Source: Gemmatimonadota bacterium (GTDB lineage Bacteria; Gemmatimonadota; Gemmatimonadetes; Gemmatimonadales; GWC2-71-9). From it: DNA of 64,000 nt. Shown in pieces: positions 10,260 to 18,829 of the stretch (positions are counted from its first letter, which is position 1; every line of letters begins with the position of its first letter). The stretch spans positions 62,001 through 126,000 of the forward strand of contig JAJCZX010000004.1 in assembly GCA_029262195.1 (NCBI GenBank), in the 5' to 3' direction. The position numbers and the translations under genes are program-made. The notes under the pieces were generated by a model. That model saw nothing but the letters and a program-made list of their open reading frames with translations, searched no databases and was not told the DNA's origin.

Positions 10260-11223
10260 TGGACTCCCTCTGCCGAATAGCCCGAGTCGCCAGTGACAGC
10301 TCCACGATGAGATCTTCCAGACGATTCTCGAATTCCTCTTCCGGCAACGAGTCTTTTTCACCACGTAAAGACTGGATCGCTGTTTCGAGTTGCTCCTTTT
10401 CCTGATATAGAGCCACGAGTTCAGGGTCATCCGACGATCCGGCGAGGACCGTGGCGGATCCGGTCAGGAAAACGCGTCGTGCCAGAGCACCGTCATTTTG
10501 AAGCGGGTCGGGTTCCAGACTGCCTTCCCCATCGCCATTGTCGTCGAGCAAGGCGTGTTCGCTCTGAATGAGATTATCCTGCTGGTACGCCCGTTCAACC
10601 TCGAGCCGCGCATAGCTGAATGCTTCAAGCATCGACACCCTATTGTCCTTGTCGACGTCAGCGTCCCCCCCGTCAAAGGCCCGCACGAAAAACTCTGCGA
10701 ACCTGGCCTCGTTGCGTTCGCCGCCCGAGCGTGTCGCAGTCATGATGATCCGGTTGGGTCCCGAGAGATGCCCGATGAATCCTCCACTGGAGCTACTCGT
10801 ATTAACGACGGTCACTGTCCTCGGGGCGAGTAGCCCGAGTAAAACCGCAAATTCGGGAGCTGTAATGTCCGGCCCGGGGAGATTGAACTTTGGTATGCCA
10901 TCCCGCTCGCTGCCGTGGCCGAACAAGACGATAACCACATGGTCGTTGACTCCTGCCGAAGCCGCGACATCGGCGACAACATCCTCGAAAGCCTCTTTCG
11001 TTGACCTTGCTTCGATCAATCCGGGCGCCAGGTCAGTTCGTTCGGCAAGGTAATGCACGTTCTCGATGGAGAGGTTGTACCGCTCAACCGCAGCGTCCAT
11101 CAAGCCTGTAGCCCTGGCGTGGAACAGGTTGGTGTATAACGGCTCTCCTCCAATTCCACCAACGATCAATAGATGCGTCACGGCCTGTGTTTGAAAAACG
11201 GCAGAGACAAGGGATGTCAGCAT
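10249..11223 (-). CDS. Legumain/caspase-like (C13-type) protein with catalytic Cys replaced by Ser
   Basis: A 324-residue protein resembling C13/caspase-fold peptidases. A strand leads to the histidine motif LFGHGS, and a second strand leads to VNTSSSSGGF. In legumain the latter position reads ACESG and carries the nucleophile, but here only serines are found. Two acidic loops of EF-hand type follow: DVDKDNRVSMLE, a perfect DxDxD...E loop, and DDNGDGEGSLE. A hydrophobic N-terminus suggests export. I chose the ATG at 11223, whose A is also the last base of the upstream VWA gene stop (TGATG). It is either a pseudo-enzyme or a protein with an unusual serine nucleophile, and the sequence alone cannot decide. 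Confidence 0.75.
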   Translation of the reverse strand: MLTSLVSAVFQTQAVTHLLIVGGIGGEPLYTNLFHARATGLMDAAVERYNLSIENVHYLAERTDLAPGLIEARSTKEAFEDVVADVAASAGVNDHVVIVLFGHGSERDGIPKFNLPGPDITAPEFAVLLGLLAPRTVTVVNTSSSSGGFIGHLSGPNRIIMTATRSGGERNEARFAEFFVRAFDGGDADVDKDNRVSMLEAFSYARLEVERAYQQDNLIQSEHALLDDNGDGEGSLEPDPLQNDGALARRVFLTGSATVLAGSSDDPELVALYQEKEQLETAIQSLRGEKDSLPEEEFENRLEDLIVELSLATRAIRQRESNEN

Positions 11224-13490
11224 CAGGCCAACCCCCTGACGCGCCGGTAGCCCCATTCAGTACCCAGAAGGAGCACAACTGCAAAAAAGATGATCGGCAT
11301 GTTCCACAGATCCCGCTCTTCAATGACGGTAGTACCGCTCTCCGAAAATGTGATGTCGTCGGCTAGCGTGGACAGATCGTCAATCGTGTAGAAGCGCCCT
11401 CCCGTCTCCTCTGCCATACGTCGCAGCGGCGCCGCCTTCATTTCGGCGTCATAAAATTCGGTGTCGAGCTCGGCGACCTGCACGTAGGTCGTATCGCTTC
11501 CTGTTCTTTCGCCATCGGAGAAGGAGTTTACGCGAATTTCATAAACCCCGTTGGTTGCCGGGGCGAACCCCGCTCGATATTCACCGTCCCGTTCGACCGC
11601 CCATTCCATTTCCAGTTCTGAAATCCCGCCGGCCGGATCAACTACTTCGGCAACTACATGAGAGTTGTTGACGCCAAGGAACCGGTCATCCTCCACCGAC
11701 GCCGTGAGATCAACACCCTCGGACCGAGCCACACGATCTCGTTCCGTGGAGATATTCAACTGATCCGGCACGTAGCTCACCAACCATCGGAGCATTTGAC
11801 GCCAGAACGTTTCGTGCGTTGGATCGTCCACCGGCACGTCAGGGTTCATCTTCCAGAGCCATGAATCCTGAGGAGTGAACACTACAACCTTACCGCGACC
11901 ATACCGCTGGTGGGCAAGTACCGTTTGGGGTTCACTGAGACCTTCGGCCGTGGCAGTAATCAGTTCCACAGCACCGGGCTTAATCCGCGAGATATGGTTC
12001 CAGGTAGTGACGTTAGGGAGAGCCGTCCATCGTTCGCCCGATTCCTCTTCCGTGGCACCCAGCTGGGTAACCGCGTTAGTCAAACCAGCGGGACTCAGAG
12101 CCACGTCGAGGGAAAGTGGGGGTCGCCCTTCGACCGGCGCCTCCATCACGACCGGCATCACAGCTTCGAGAGGAGTTCCGATGTAGCCACCCTCAGCGAA
12201 AGCCCTGGGACCTCCAAGCAACAGCAGCCCCCCTCCCCGTTGGCCCACGAATTCGGCGATCATCTGCAATTGGTCGTGGGTAAAGAAGCTGGCCTCGACG
12301 CTGCCGAGAACGAGGGACCTGTATGAAAACAATTCTTCACGAGTGCTCGGGAAACCTGCCGCCAACTCGTCTTCGCCATCGACATCAAGGCGGAGGAATT
12401 TGTCTTCTGCGGTGCGCTGCAAAACAACCAGCTGAAGGTTTTCGTCGTCGGCGACCGCGCGCCGGAGGAAACCGACTTCGAACCGGGGTTCGCCTTCGAA
12501 GTAGAGGATTCGCTCTTTGCGGTCCTCCACAATTACCAGAGCTTCCTGCTCATTGTTCTGAGTAACCAGTTCACCCGAAAGGGCAGGCACCCTGAATTTG
12601 AAAAGCCTTGGCCCGACTTCTTCCGCGGTCAAATGAACACGTACGCGCGCAGCCTCACCGTCGGGCGGCAACTCCACTTCCTGCTGAGATATGATCCGAT
12701 CCGAATCCTCGACGAACAACTCGACTGTTTGGCCCCTGTATCCTCGCTGCGCGATGGTCAGGTCGACAACAAGTGAAGCTCCTTTGAGCACCGAACGGGG
12801 TGTGTCTACACGGCGCAGGGCAATGTCCCGTTCAAATTCCTCTCGCCCCACGCCGACAGAAAACACCGGGACACTTGACGCCTCAAGCGCTACGATGGCG
12901 TCGGAAAGCTGCACTCCGGAATTGTCCGCTCCGTCAGAGACCATGACCAGCCCCGCCAGCGGCACTCCCGACAGTTCCTGGCGTGCACGGTCAAGGGCAT
13001 CGGGCAGAGATGTTCGAGGACCATCAAACTCTAATCCCGCAGTCCCCTCCATCCGTTGCGTCTCGCTTGAAAAGCGAAAGAAGCGAATAAGAAACCGGTC
13101 AGATAAAGCCCCCATAAGGCTGCCATCGCTGGCGAAGGTCTCTGTTACGGCGTTCCCCCGAGATCCATCTCCGTCGGCAATCTGCATACTGCGGGAATCA
13201 TCCAACAAAATTCCGATAAAATTTTTCTGCGGCACTGATGTGGATAAGACCAGAACTGGTCTGGCGAGCGAAAAGACCAGCGCGGCCACAATACCCACCC
13301 TCATCAGGCTCAGGATTATCCTATCTCGTCGGGTGCTTTTCCCTCTAACCCGGGAATAGGTCAGAAAAGTCAACGCCCCGATGCCAACGAGGATCGCTAA
13401 TACGACCGTGGGGGAAAGAGAAAAGATAATCTCGCCCCGTTGAAAGACGAACGATCTGTATTTGAAGAAAAATTGAAAGATTGATTCCAC
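11223..13490 (-). CDS. VWA / glutamine-amidotransferase-like membrane protein
   Basis: A 755-residue protein with membrane helices at about 26-45 and 58-80 and a third near 730-747. After the second helix a VWA domain begins with DDSRS (97-101), a complete DxSxS motif. The middle has a class I glutamine-amidotransferase-like region (GGGLLLLGGPRAF), with no cysteine at the usual nucleophile site, so amidotransferase activity is unlikely. The C-terminal part has Ig-like beta sequence. This architecture recurs in MoxR/VWA loci. It ends on the start codon of the legumain-like gene and starts three bases after the first DUF4159 gene. Confidence 0.85.
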   Translation of the reverse strand: MESIFQFFFKYRSFVFQRGEIIFSLSPTVVLAILVGIGALTFLTYSRVRGKSTRRDRIILSLMRVGIVAALVFSLARPVLVLSTSVPQKNFIGILLDDSRSMQIADGDGSRGNAVTETFASDGSLMGALSDRFLIRFFRFSSETQRMEGTAGLEFDGPRTSLPDALDRARQELSGVPLAGLVMVSDGADNSGVQLSDAIVALEASSVPVFSVGVGREEFERDIALRRVDTPRSVLKGASLVVDLTIAQRGYRGQTVELFVEDSDRIISQQEVELPPDGEAARVRVHLTAEEVGPRLFKFRVPALSGELVTQNNEQEALVIVEDRKERILYFEGEPRFEVGFLRRAVADDENLQLVVLQRTAEDKFLRLDVDGEDELAAGFPSTREELFSYRSLVLGSVEASFFTHDQLQMIAEFVGQRGGGLLLLGGPRAFAEGGYIGTPLEAVMPVVMEAPVEGRPPLSLDVALSPAGLTNAVTQLGATEEESGERWTALPNVTTWNHISRIKPGAVELITATAEGLSEPQTVLAHQRYGRGKVVVFTPQDSWLWKMNPDVPVDDPTHETFWRQMLRWLVSYVPDQLNISTERDRVARSEGVDLTASVEDDRFLGVNNSHVVAEVVDPAGGISELEMEWAVERDGEYRAGFAPATNGVYEIRVNSFSDGERTGSDTTYVQVAELDTEFYDAEMKAAPLRRMAEETGGRFYTIDDLSTLADDITFSESGTTVIEERDLWNMPIIFFAVVLLLGTEWGYRRVRGLA

Positions 13491-13493
13491 AGG

Positions 13494-14300
13494 CTAGTGC
13501 GTCAGTGCGTAAATAATCGTGTTTATCCCGAGCCGATAGGCGTATGTCGAATAGTTTAGCGGGTACTCGGCCATATCAGCGTGCTCCCAGGCATCTCCCA
13601 GGTCTGTGTTCCAGTTAATCAAGACCACTAGCCTTCCGTCATCATCAAAGATGCCTCTAAGGTGCGGTACGTAGCCATCACGTTCCCAGGTCGGAAATCC
13701 GCGGACGCCTCGTCCGAAACCGGGTACCTGCCGGACTTCTTCAATTTCGTAAAAAGAACTCATTAACGGATGATCAATTGGCAATTCAGTTATGGCAAAT
13801 TCCGGAAGAACTCGTTTGATCTGGAACTCGAAATTAGCCCACTCGCGAGACCCCCAGAAATCGTCAACTACCAGGAAACCGCCGGCGAGTAGATAACCTC
13901 GGAGGCCCTCGACCTCCGGTTCAGTGAGCGCCATGTAACCGACTTCAACTGCGTAAAGGAAAGGGAAGTTCCGGAGGGCAGGATCATCCAATCGCACGGG
14001 GTTTTCGCGTTCAAATGGATCAATTGCCGTCAATCGCTCCAACCCGATCAGGAAGTGCCGATCGGCCTCGGGAAAGTCTACAAACCAACTCCTACCCTGC
14101 CTTAGTACATCACTGTAAACAGCCCGCGTAAAATGGAAGCGGGACGAACCTTCGTCGCCCTGAGCCAGAGGCGCGAGCCGGTCAGAAACGGGGGAGGTCG
14201 GCTCGGAGGAGCCAGGTTGTTTATCGGCTGGAGAGCCCGCTAGAGACCCCGCGATCACCACAGACGTGGTAAAGGCACCTTTCAGGGGTCTAAAGTTCAA
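13494..14300 (-). CDS. DUF4159 domain protein, first gene of the nine-gene operon (copy 1)
   Basis: A 268-residue protein with a probable signal peptide. The DUF4159 pattern appears as RFHFTRAVYSD, then GGFLVVDDFWGS, and the terminal YRLGINTIIYALTH. The start is a TTG with GGAGGG about ten bases upstream; no better start is in frame. It heads a run of nine same-strand genes with gaps from overlap to about 50 bases. The operon promoter should therefore lie in 14301-14518, shared with the divergent CHAD gene. The fold is glutamine-amidotransferase-like, but no catalytic residues are recognisable. Confidence 0.82.
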   Translation of the reverse strand: MNFRPLKGAFTTSVVIAGSLAGSPADKQPGSSEPTSPVSDRLAPLAQGDEGSSRFHFTRAVYSDVLRQGRSWFVDFPEADRHFLIGLERLTAIDPFERENPVRLDDPALRNFPFLYAVEVGYMALTEPEVEGLRGYLLAGGFLVVDDFWGSREWANFEFQIKRVLPEFAITELPIDHPLMSSFYEIEEVRQVPGFGRGVRGFPTWERDGYVPHLRGIFDDDGRLVVLINWNTDLGDAWEHADMAEYPLNYSTYAYRLGINTIIYALTH

Positions 14301-14518
14301 TGATTTGCTCCCTCCGGATAGTGATCAAGACTACTTATTTGAATGGTAGTGTCCATTACCCGCTCCTCCCAGGTAAGTTCGCGGTTCTTGCACAATTCGG
14401 ACACCACCGCAGTCAATCGGATCAAAGAATACCGGCGGACTGGATTCCAGTTTCTCACCCGCACCTTCCTACCAATGTGCGGGGTTGCATTCGCAGACCT
14501 GTTGGGGAACCATTCAGC

Positions 14519-15511
14519 ATGCCACAAATCCACCAATTACCGGCAGAAGCCCTACAGGGAGGCGCTACCGAGGGAGCCCTCTCACTCGGCCTGGCACTCC
14601 TCGACGAAGTAACCGCCACTCTTCCACGCCTCTACTCGGGAAGCGACAAAGAAGCCCTCCACGATTTCCGCGTCGGAGTGAGGCGGTTGCGAGCATGTCT
14701 TCGAGCTTACAAAACTTTGCTTGTGAAAGAAAAAATTCGGCCTCTTGCAAAACGGCTTCAGAACCTCGCATCACAGACCGGTGAGGCCCGGGATGCTGAG
14801 GTCCAACTGGAGTGGGCTCTTGCACCTGCGCGTAACTGGCAACGCGGAGACACTCCCGGAGTCGGGTTGGTTCGAAAGCGCCTCGAACGTCAAATGCTTG
14901 ACGGTTACCGCACGAGCAAAGACATCGTCGATCGAGACTACCACTCGATCGAAAAAGAGATCAGGGCCCACTTGACGTCAATAAAGGTTGTAGCGGAACC
15001 TGGTTTTCCCGAGTATCTGGCCCTTCTCATCCACAAACACGGCCGCACCCTCCAAAGCAGGCTACTGGACGCTTCCGGTCTCGCGGATGAGCATCTTCTT
15101 CACAAAGCCCGGATTAGCGCTAAACGGTTGCGTTACCTCATTGAGCCACTGGTTTCCGAAGTCCCGTTCACCGGGAAGGTGGTCGAACCTCTTAAGGTGC
15201 TCCAGGATCTACTTGGTGACCTTCACGATTTGCACGTGCTCGGCCGCGCCATCGAAGATGCTCGCGCCGAACTGGACCATGACAGAAAGGATCGCCTGAC
15301 CGACCTCTCCTCGGGGCCGTTGGCCCCCCGCCATGAATCGCCCGCTGAGCTTGACGGATTGATCAGCATGGCTAGAGAAATCCGTCGGGGCCAGGATGAA
15401 CTGTTGGCGGCGCTGCGACGGAATTGGCTGGGGGGCGCCGCCGATGATTTTTTCCTGTCGGTAAAAGAGCTTTCAACCGTGGTTGCCGGGATAGTGCCTG
15501 AGCTTATTTAG
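14519..15511 (+). CDS. CHAD domain-containing protein
   Basis: A 330-residue, mostly alpha-helical protein with the CHAD signature: ALHDFRVGVRRLRACLRAY near residues 44-62 and a second helical repeat with LHKARISAKRLRYLIEPL. Regularly spaced His/Lys/Arg residues on these helices are known to bind inorganic polyphosphate. I chose the ATG at 14519; the frame is open further upstream but reads into the promoter region of the divergent operon. Uridine kinase follows 41 bases later on the same strand, so the two may be co-transcribed. A role at polyphosphate granules is inferred from the family. Confidence 0.88.
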   Translation: MPQIHQLPAEALQGGATEGALSLGLALLDEVTATLPRLYSGSDKEALHDFRVGVRRLRACLRAYKTLLVKEKIRPLAKRLQNLASQTGEARDAEVQLEWALAPARNWQRGDTPGVGLVRKRLERQMLDGYRTSKDIVDRDYHSIEKEIRAHLTSIKVVAEPGFPEYLALLIHKHGRTLQSRLLDASGLADEHLLHKARISAKRLRYLIEPLVSEVPFTGKVVEPLKVLQDLLGDLHDLHVLGRAIEDARAELDHDRKDRLTDLSSGPLAPRHESPAELDGLISMAREIRRGQDELLAALRRNWLGGAADDFFLSVKELSTVVAGIVPELI

Positions 15512-15552
15512 CGCTTCTTGACGTAGCGGTCTGATTCCCCCAGCATTCCCCT

Positions 15553-16194
15553 ATGTCAGATCAACCAGTGATTATCGGCGTGGCCGGCGCATCAGGATCG
15601 GGGAAGACCACTGTCGTCGGAGAAATAATACGTGCCCTGGGCCATGACCAGGTGTCTGTAATCCAACATGATTCCTACTACTATGATCGAAGCGAAGTAC
15701 CAGAAGAAGAGCGCTCAAGCATCAACTACGACCATCCCGACTCGCTTGAAACTGCCCTTCTGGAAACCCACCTGCGTTCGATCAAGAATCTGGAACCGGT
15801 AGAGGTGCCGGTATACGATTTCACCAATCACTGCCGGAAAAAAGAGACGACCACCGTGGTCGGGAAGAAGGCCATTATCCTGGAGGGGATTCTAATCCTG
15901 AGCGATTCCAGACTGAGGGATTTGATGGATATCAAGGTGTTCGTCGACACCGACGCCGATCTGCGAATCCTCCGGCGCATTAAACGCGATATCGCTGAGC
16001 GTGGGCGAGATCTAGAATCGGTGGTGGAACAGTACCTCAAGACAGTGCGCCCAATGCATCTCGAATTCGTTGAACCCAGCAAGCGTTACGCTGACCTGCT
16101 CATTCCTAACGGTGGGCGCAACACGGTCGCTGTCGACATGATGATAACAAAAATAGTATCAATCACCGGGACTTCTCATGCAGACCTGAGTTAA
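15553..16194 (+). CDS. udk: Uridine kinase
   Basis: A 213-residue protein that phosphorylates uridine and cytidine to the monophosphates in pyrimidine salvage, in the cytoplasm. The P-loop GASGSGKTT lies near the N-terminus. The QHDSYYYD block, the NYDHPDS block, VPVYDFTNHCR and the RRIKRDIAERGR helix are all characteristic of Udk. The length matches the family. It follows the CHAD gene by 41 bases and faces a small minus-strand gene. Confidence 0.95.
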   Translation: MSDQPVIIGVAGASGSGKTTVVGEIIRALGHDQVSVIQHDSYYYDRSEVPEEERSSINYDHPDSLETALLETHLRSIKNLEPVEVPVYDFTNHCRKKETTTVVGKKAIILEGILILSDSRLRDLMDIKVFVDTDADLRILRRIKRDIAERGRDLESVVEQYLKTVRPMHLEFVEPSKRYADLLIPNGGRNTVAVDMMITKIVSITGTSHADLS

Positions 16195-16201
16195 CTGGCG
16201 A

Positions 16202-16223
16202 GGGTGGTCTTCTAAACCCACCC
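16202..16223. terminator. Possible short hairpin between convergent genes
   Basis: GGGTGG at 16202-16207 pairs with CCACCC at 16218-16223 across a 10-base loop, in the 33-base gap between uridine kinase and the convergent small gene. There is no T-run, so it would be a weak or factor-assisted terminator. Confidence 0.3.
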
Positions 16224-16227
16224 GCAG

Positions 16228-16404
16228 CTACTGGTCCGCGTCAGCAAATCCCGGATCGCGGCGCTCCTCACCGGAACGTCTATCCGATCCCCGGCGGTCA
16301 GCCTCACGCTTGTCCTTTTCCACAGATTCTTCAGCCTGACGCCGTTCGTCTGTCCTAACGGGACCGCTTCTACGTTGTTCTTTTCTTCTTTTATTTTCGG
16401 TCAT
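16228..16404 (-). CDS. Small, highly charged Arg/Glu-rich protein
   Basis: A 58-residue protein made almost entirely of Arg, Lys, Glu, Asp, Ser and Gly, with repeated RR pairs in contexts such as RRKEQRRSG, DERRQ and DRRSGEERRD. There is no membrane segment and no cysteine. AAAGGAG stands a few bases before the ATG at 16404, a good ribosome binding site that favours this start over one at 16452. I do not recognise a family. The composition suggests a disordered nucleic-acid- or polyanion-binding protein, which is inference only. It lies 67 bases downstream of the GGDEF-EAL gene on the same strand. Confidence 0.65.
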   Translation of the reverse strand: MTENKRRKEQRRSGPVRTDERRQAEESVEKDKREADRRGSDRRSGEERRDPGFADADQ

Positions 16405-16471
16405 CGAAACTCCTTTGCCCCACATTTTGGCTTCAAAGTGGCTCCACGTCAATCCACCTTTTTAGCGGCCC

Positions 16472-18661
16472 CTAGGAGGTTTTCATGGTTTCGATGAATT
16501 TTTCCGCTTCCGAGGCCTCCACCGGCACCGAAAAAACGAAGCCCTGGGCGTAATCGCAGCCGAAGCCGGACAACAGGTCTAACTGCTCTTGGGTCTCTAC
16601 CCCTTCAGCGACAACCTTCATGCCGAGGCCGTGGGCCATATCGACTATGGCCCGGACAATCTCGGAAAATTTGCTGCGCTCGGTCATTCTTGAAACGAAC
16701 GATCGGTCGATTTTCAAAATATCCAGTGGGAAAGCATGCAAATAACTCAATGACGAATACCCGGTGCCGAAGTCATCCATGTGAAGGCGAACCGATAGAT
16801 CTTTGAGCCGGTTACACAGGTCGGTCGACCGCGAGCCTCCTTCCATCATTACCGTCTCAGTCATTTCCAGGCGCAACGCACCCTTGCATAAATCGGTGTC
16901 TTTGAGAACCCCGTGCACATGGTCAAACGCATCTACCTGCACCAGTTGGCGACCCGATAGATTCACCGCAATGCTCAAATTTTCAGCTCCTTCGATGGTT
17001 TCGTGCCATTGTTTGAGCTGCACACACGCATCTTTTAGGATCCACCAGCCCATCGGCACGATGAGGTCGGTTTCTTCTGCCACATTCATGAACTCTGCCG
17101 GTAGCAACGTCCCTCGCTCTGGATGGTCCCACCTCAGCAAGGCCTCAAAACCGACCAGGTGGGAATCGGGAAGTGCGACAATCGGCTGGTAGAACGTGCG
17201 CAATTGCCTTTGCTCCACCACACACCTCAGTTCGGTCTCCAGTTGAAGCCGTTCAACGGCCTGTTGGCGCATATCAGAATCGAACACCTCAAATCGCGCC
17301 GTGCCCCGAGCTTTGGCGCGATGCATCGCCGTATCCGCATCGCGAATAACCGCGTCGGCCTCGTCGTAGACCGTCGCGTTGGTGGCGATGCCAATACTCG
17401 CGGAGATGAATACGTCTCTATCATCAACCCCGAAAGATTTTTCCAGTTTCGATTGAATTCGTCTGGCGACTCTGATTGCGTCATCCGAATGACGGACGTC
17501 TTCGAGGAGTATCCCGTACTGATCGGTCCCGAATCGTGCCATTGTATCGGAAGGTCTGAGAAGCGGTTTGAGTCTTCTCCCAACCGCAACCAGGAGGCGA
17601 TCTCCAACTGCGTGGCCAAGGCTGTCGTTGACCACCTTAAACCGATCAAGATCGAGGATCATCACGGCAAAAAAGTAGTTGTCGCTCCGTCGGGACCTAC
17701 CGATACAGCGCTCAACCAATGATTGGAAAAAGAATCGATTCGGTAGGCCAGTCAGGGCATCGTGGAACGCATCTTCCAGCAACTGTTGCTCCGCACGTTT
17801 GCGCTCAGTAACATCCTGGTGCGATCCCACCATCCGCACCACATTACCTGAGGCATCGGCCACGAGGACCCCGCTACAGAGGAACCACCGGTAGGCACCG
17901 CTCTTGTGGGCCAATCGGTGTTCGATTTCGAACGCATCAGAAGAACCGTCCTGTTGCAACAAACCCTCGATTTCAGCATCAACGCGCGTACGGTCGTCAG
18001 GGTGTATTCGGTCGAGCCACTCATCTGCGTCCGCGCCAATTTCGCCTTCGTCAAAACCTAGCATCGATTTCCAGCGCGCCGAGTAGAAAAGCGTTCCTCC
18101 TGCAACATCCCAATCCCATAAACCAACACTGGCACCGGCTGCTGCGAGGGCATAGCGAGTCTCACTCTGGCGGAGAGCCTGTTCGGTTTCGATGCGCTCT
18201 GAAATATCTTCACACGTTGTGACTACGCCGACGGCATTCCCCAGATGGTCCCTGACAACATCTGACATAAGCTGCGCTACGAATGTCGACCCATCCTTGC
18301 GGAGATTAACGGATTCCCTCCGCCAACTTTTCATGCTCCGAAGGTCGGTTTCGCTCAGAGGGCTTTTCCGGCCTGACTCCGCAAAAATTGAAGCGTGTTC
18401 TCCGATCAACTCTTCGACTTCATACCCGTGCATTTCAGCATCGGCAGGGTTGATGTCGATTATCGTTCCGTTGAGGTCCGTCACGGTCACACCGAGTTGC
18501 ATCGTCTCTATCGTTTTCTGGTAGCGGCGCAACAAAAGCTCTCTGCGTCGACGTGCATCGTACTCGGCTTCGTTTTTCCGTTCGCGGCTGGTCGTTTCCC
18601 TGATACCGATTGTAGTGCTGGGAGCGTATTCGTGTTCTGGAAGGCTGGTGCGACCGGACAT
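16472..18661 (-). CDS. PAS-PAS-GGDEF-EAL cyclic-di-GMP signalling protein
   Basis: A 729-residue cytoplasmic protein. PAS domains lie at about 48-160 and 165-295, a GGDEF domain at 298-465 and an EAL domain at 475-729. The cyclase motif is degenerate: GGDEF reads GTDQY at 378-382. The EAL side keeps EALLRW (506-511), DDFGTGYSS, KIDRSF and AEGVET, so phosphodiesterase activity is expected and cyclase activity is doubtful. The ATG at 18661 has AGGAAC upstream and is preferred over 18700. A CRP-like palindrome lies 67 bases upstream of the start. PAS domains probably sense a small ligand or redox state. Confidence 0.92.
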   Translation of the reverse strand: MSGRTSLPEHEYAPSTTIGIRETTSRERKNEAEYDARRRRELLLRRYQKTIETMQLGVTVTDLNGTIIDINPADAEMHGYEVEELIGEHASIFAESGRKSPLSETDLRSMKSWRRESVNLRKDGSTFVAQLMSDVVRDHLGNAVGVVTTCEDISERIETEQALRQSETRYALAAAGASVGLWDWDVAGGTLFYSARWKSMLGFDEGEIGADADEWLDRIHPDDRTRVDAEIEGLLQQDGSSDAFEIEHRLAHKSGAYRWFLCSGVLVADASGNVVRMVGSHQDVTERKRAEQQLLEDAFHDALTGLPNRFFFQSLVERCIGRSRRSDNYFFAVMILDLDRFKVVNDSLGHAVGDRLLVAVGRRLKPLLRPSDTMARFGTDQYGILLEDVRHSDDAIRVARRIQSKLEKSFGVDDRDVFISASIGIATNATVYDEADAVIRDADTAMHRAKARGTARFEVFDSDMRQQAVERLQLETELRCVVEQRQLRTFYQPIVALPDSHLVGFEALLRWDHPERGTLLPAEFMNVAEETDLIVPMGWWILKDACVQLKQWHETIEGAENLSIAVNLSGRQLVQVDAFDHVHGVLKDTDLCKGALRLEMTETVMMEGGSRSTDLCNRLKDLSVRLHMDDFGTGYSSLSYLHAFPLDILKIDRSFVSRMTERSKFSEIVRAIVDMAHGLGMKVVAEGVETQEQLDLLSGFGCDYAQGFVFSVPVEASEAEKFIETMKTS

Positions 18662-18727
18662 CGGCAAGTTCCTATTCGGTTGGCGTGTGCCAAATTGCAC
18701 CGTGGTAACCGTGCCGTCAAATCGCCC

Positions 18728-18743
18728 TGTGACCTACGTCACA
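18728..18743. promoter_or_regulatory. CRP/FNR-like palindrome upstream of the GGDEF-EAL gene
   Basis: TGTGACCTACGTCACA is a perfect inverted repeat and fits the TGTGA-N6-TCACA consensus of CRP-family regulators exactly. It sits 67 bases upstream of the start codon at 18661, in the gap after the sugar dehydrogenase gene. The regulator is not encoded in this window. Confidence 0.55.
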
Positions 18744-18829
18744 CCGTAAAAAACCTGAAGATTCACCCGTTTGGCGACCTGCCGGAGCTGAGACACCGGC
18801 GGACCGCTCAAAAGGTCAGAAAAACTGCA

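Noticed and set aside
14297-14536. 79-residue open frame on the minus strand overlapping the start of the first DUF4159 gene and the CHAD gene
   Set aside because: It overlaps the start regions of both genes, has no family resemblance, and its codon pattern looks like that of a shadow frame.
17123-17722. 199-residue plus-strand frame inside the GGDEF-EAL gene
   Set aside because: It is fully antisense to conserved domains and lacks homology.
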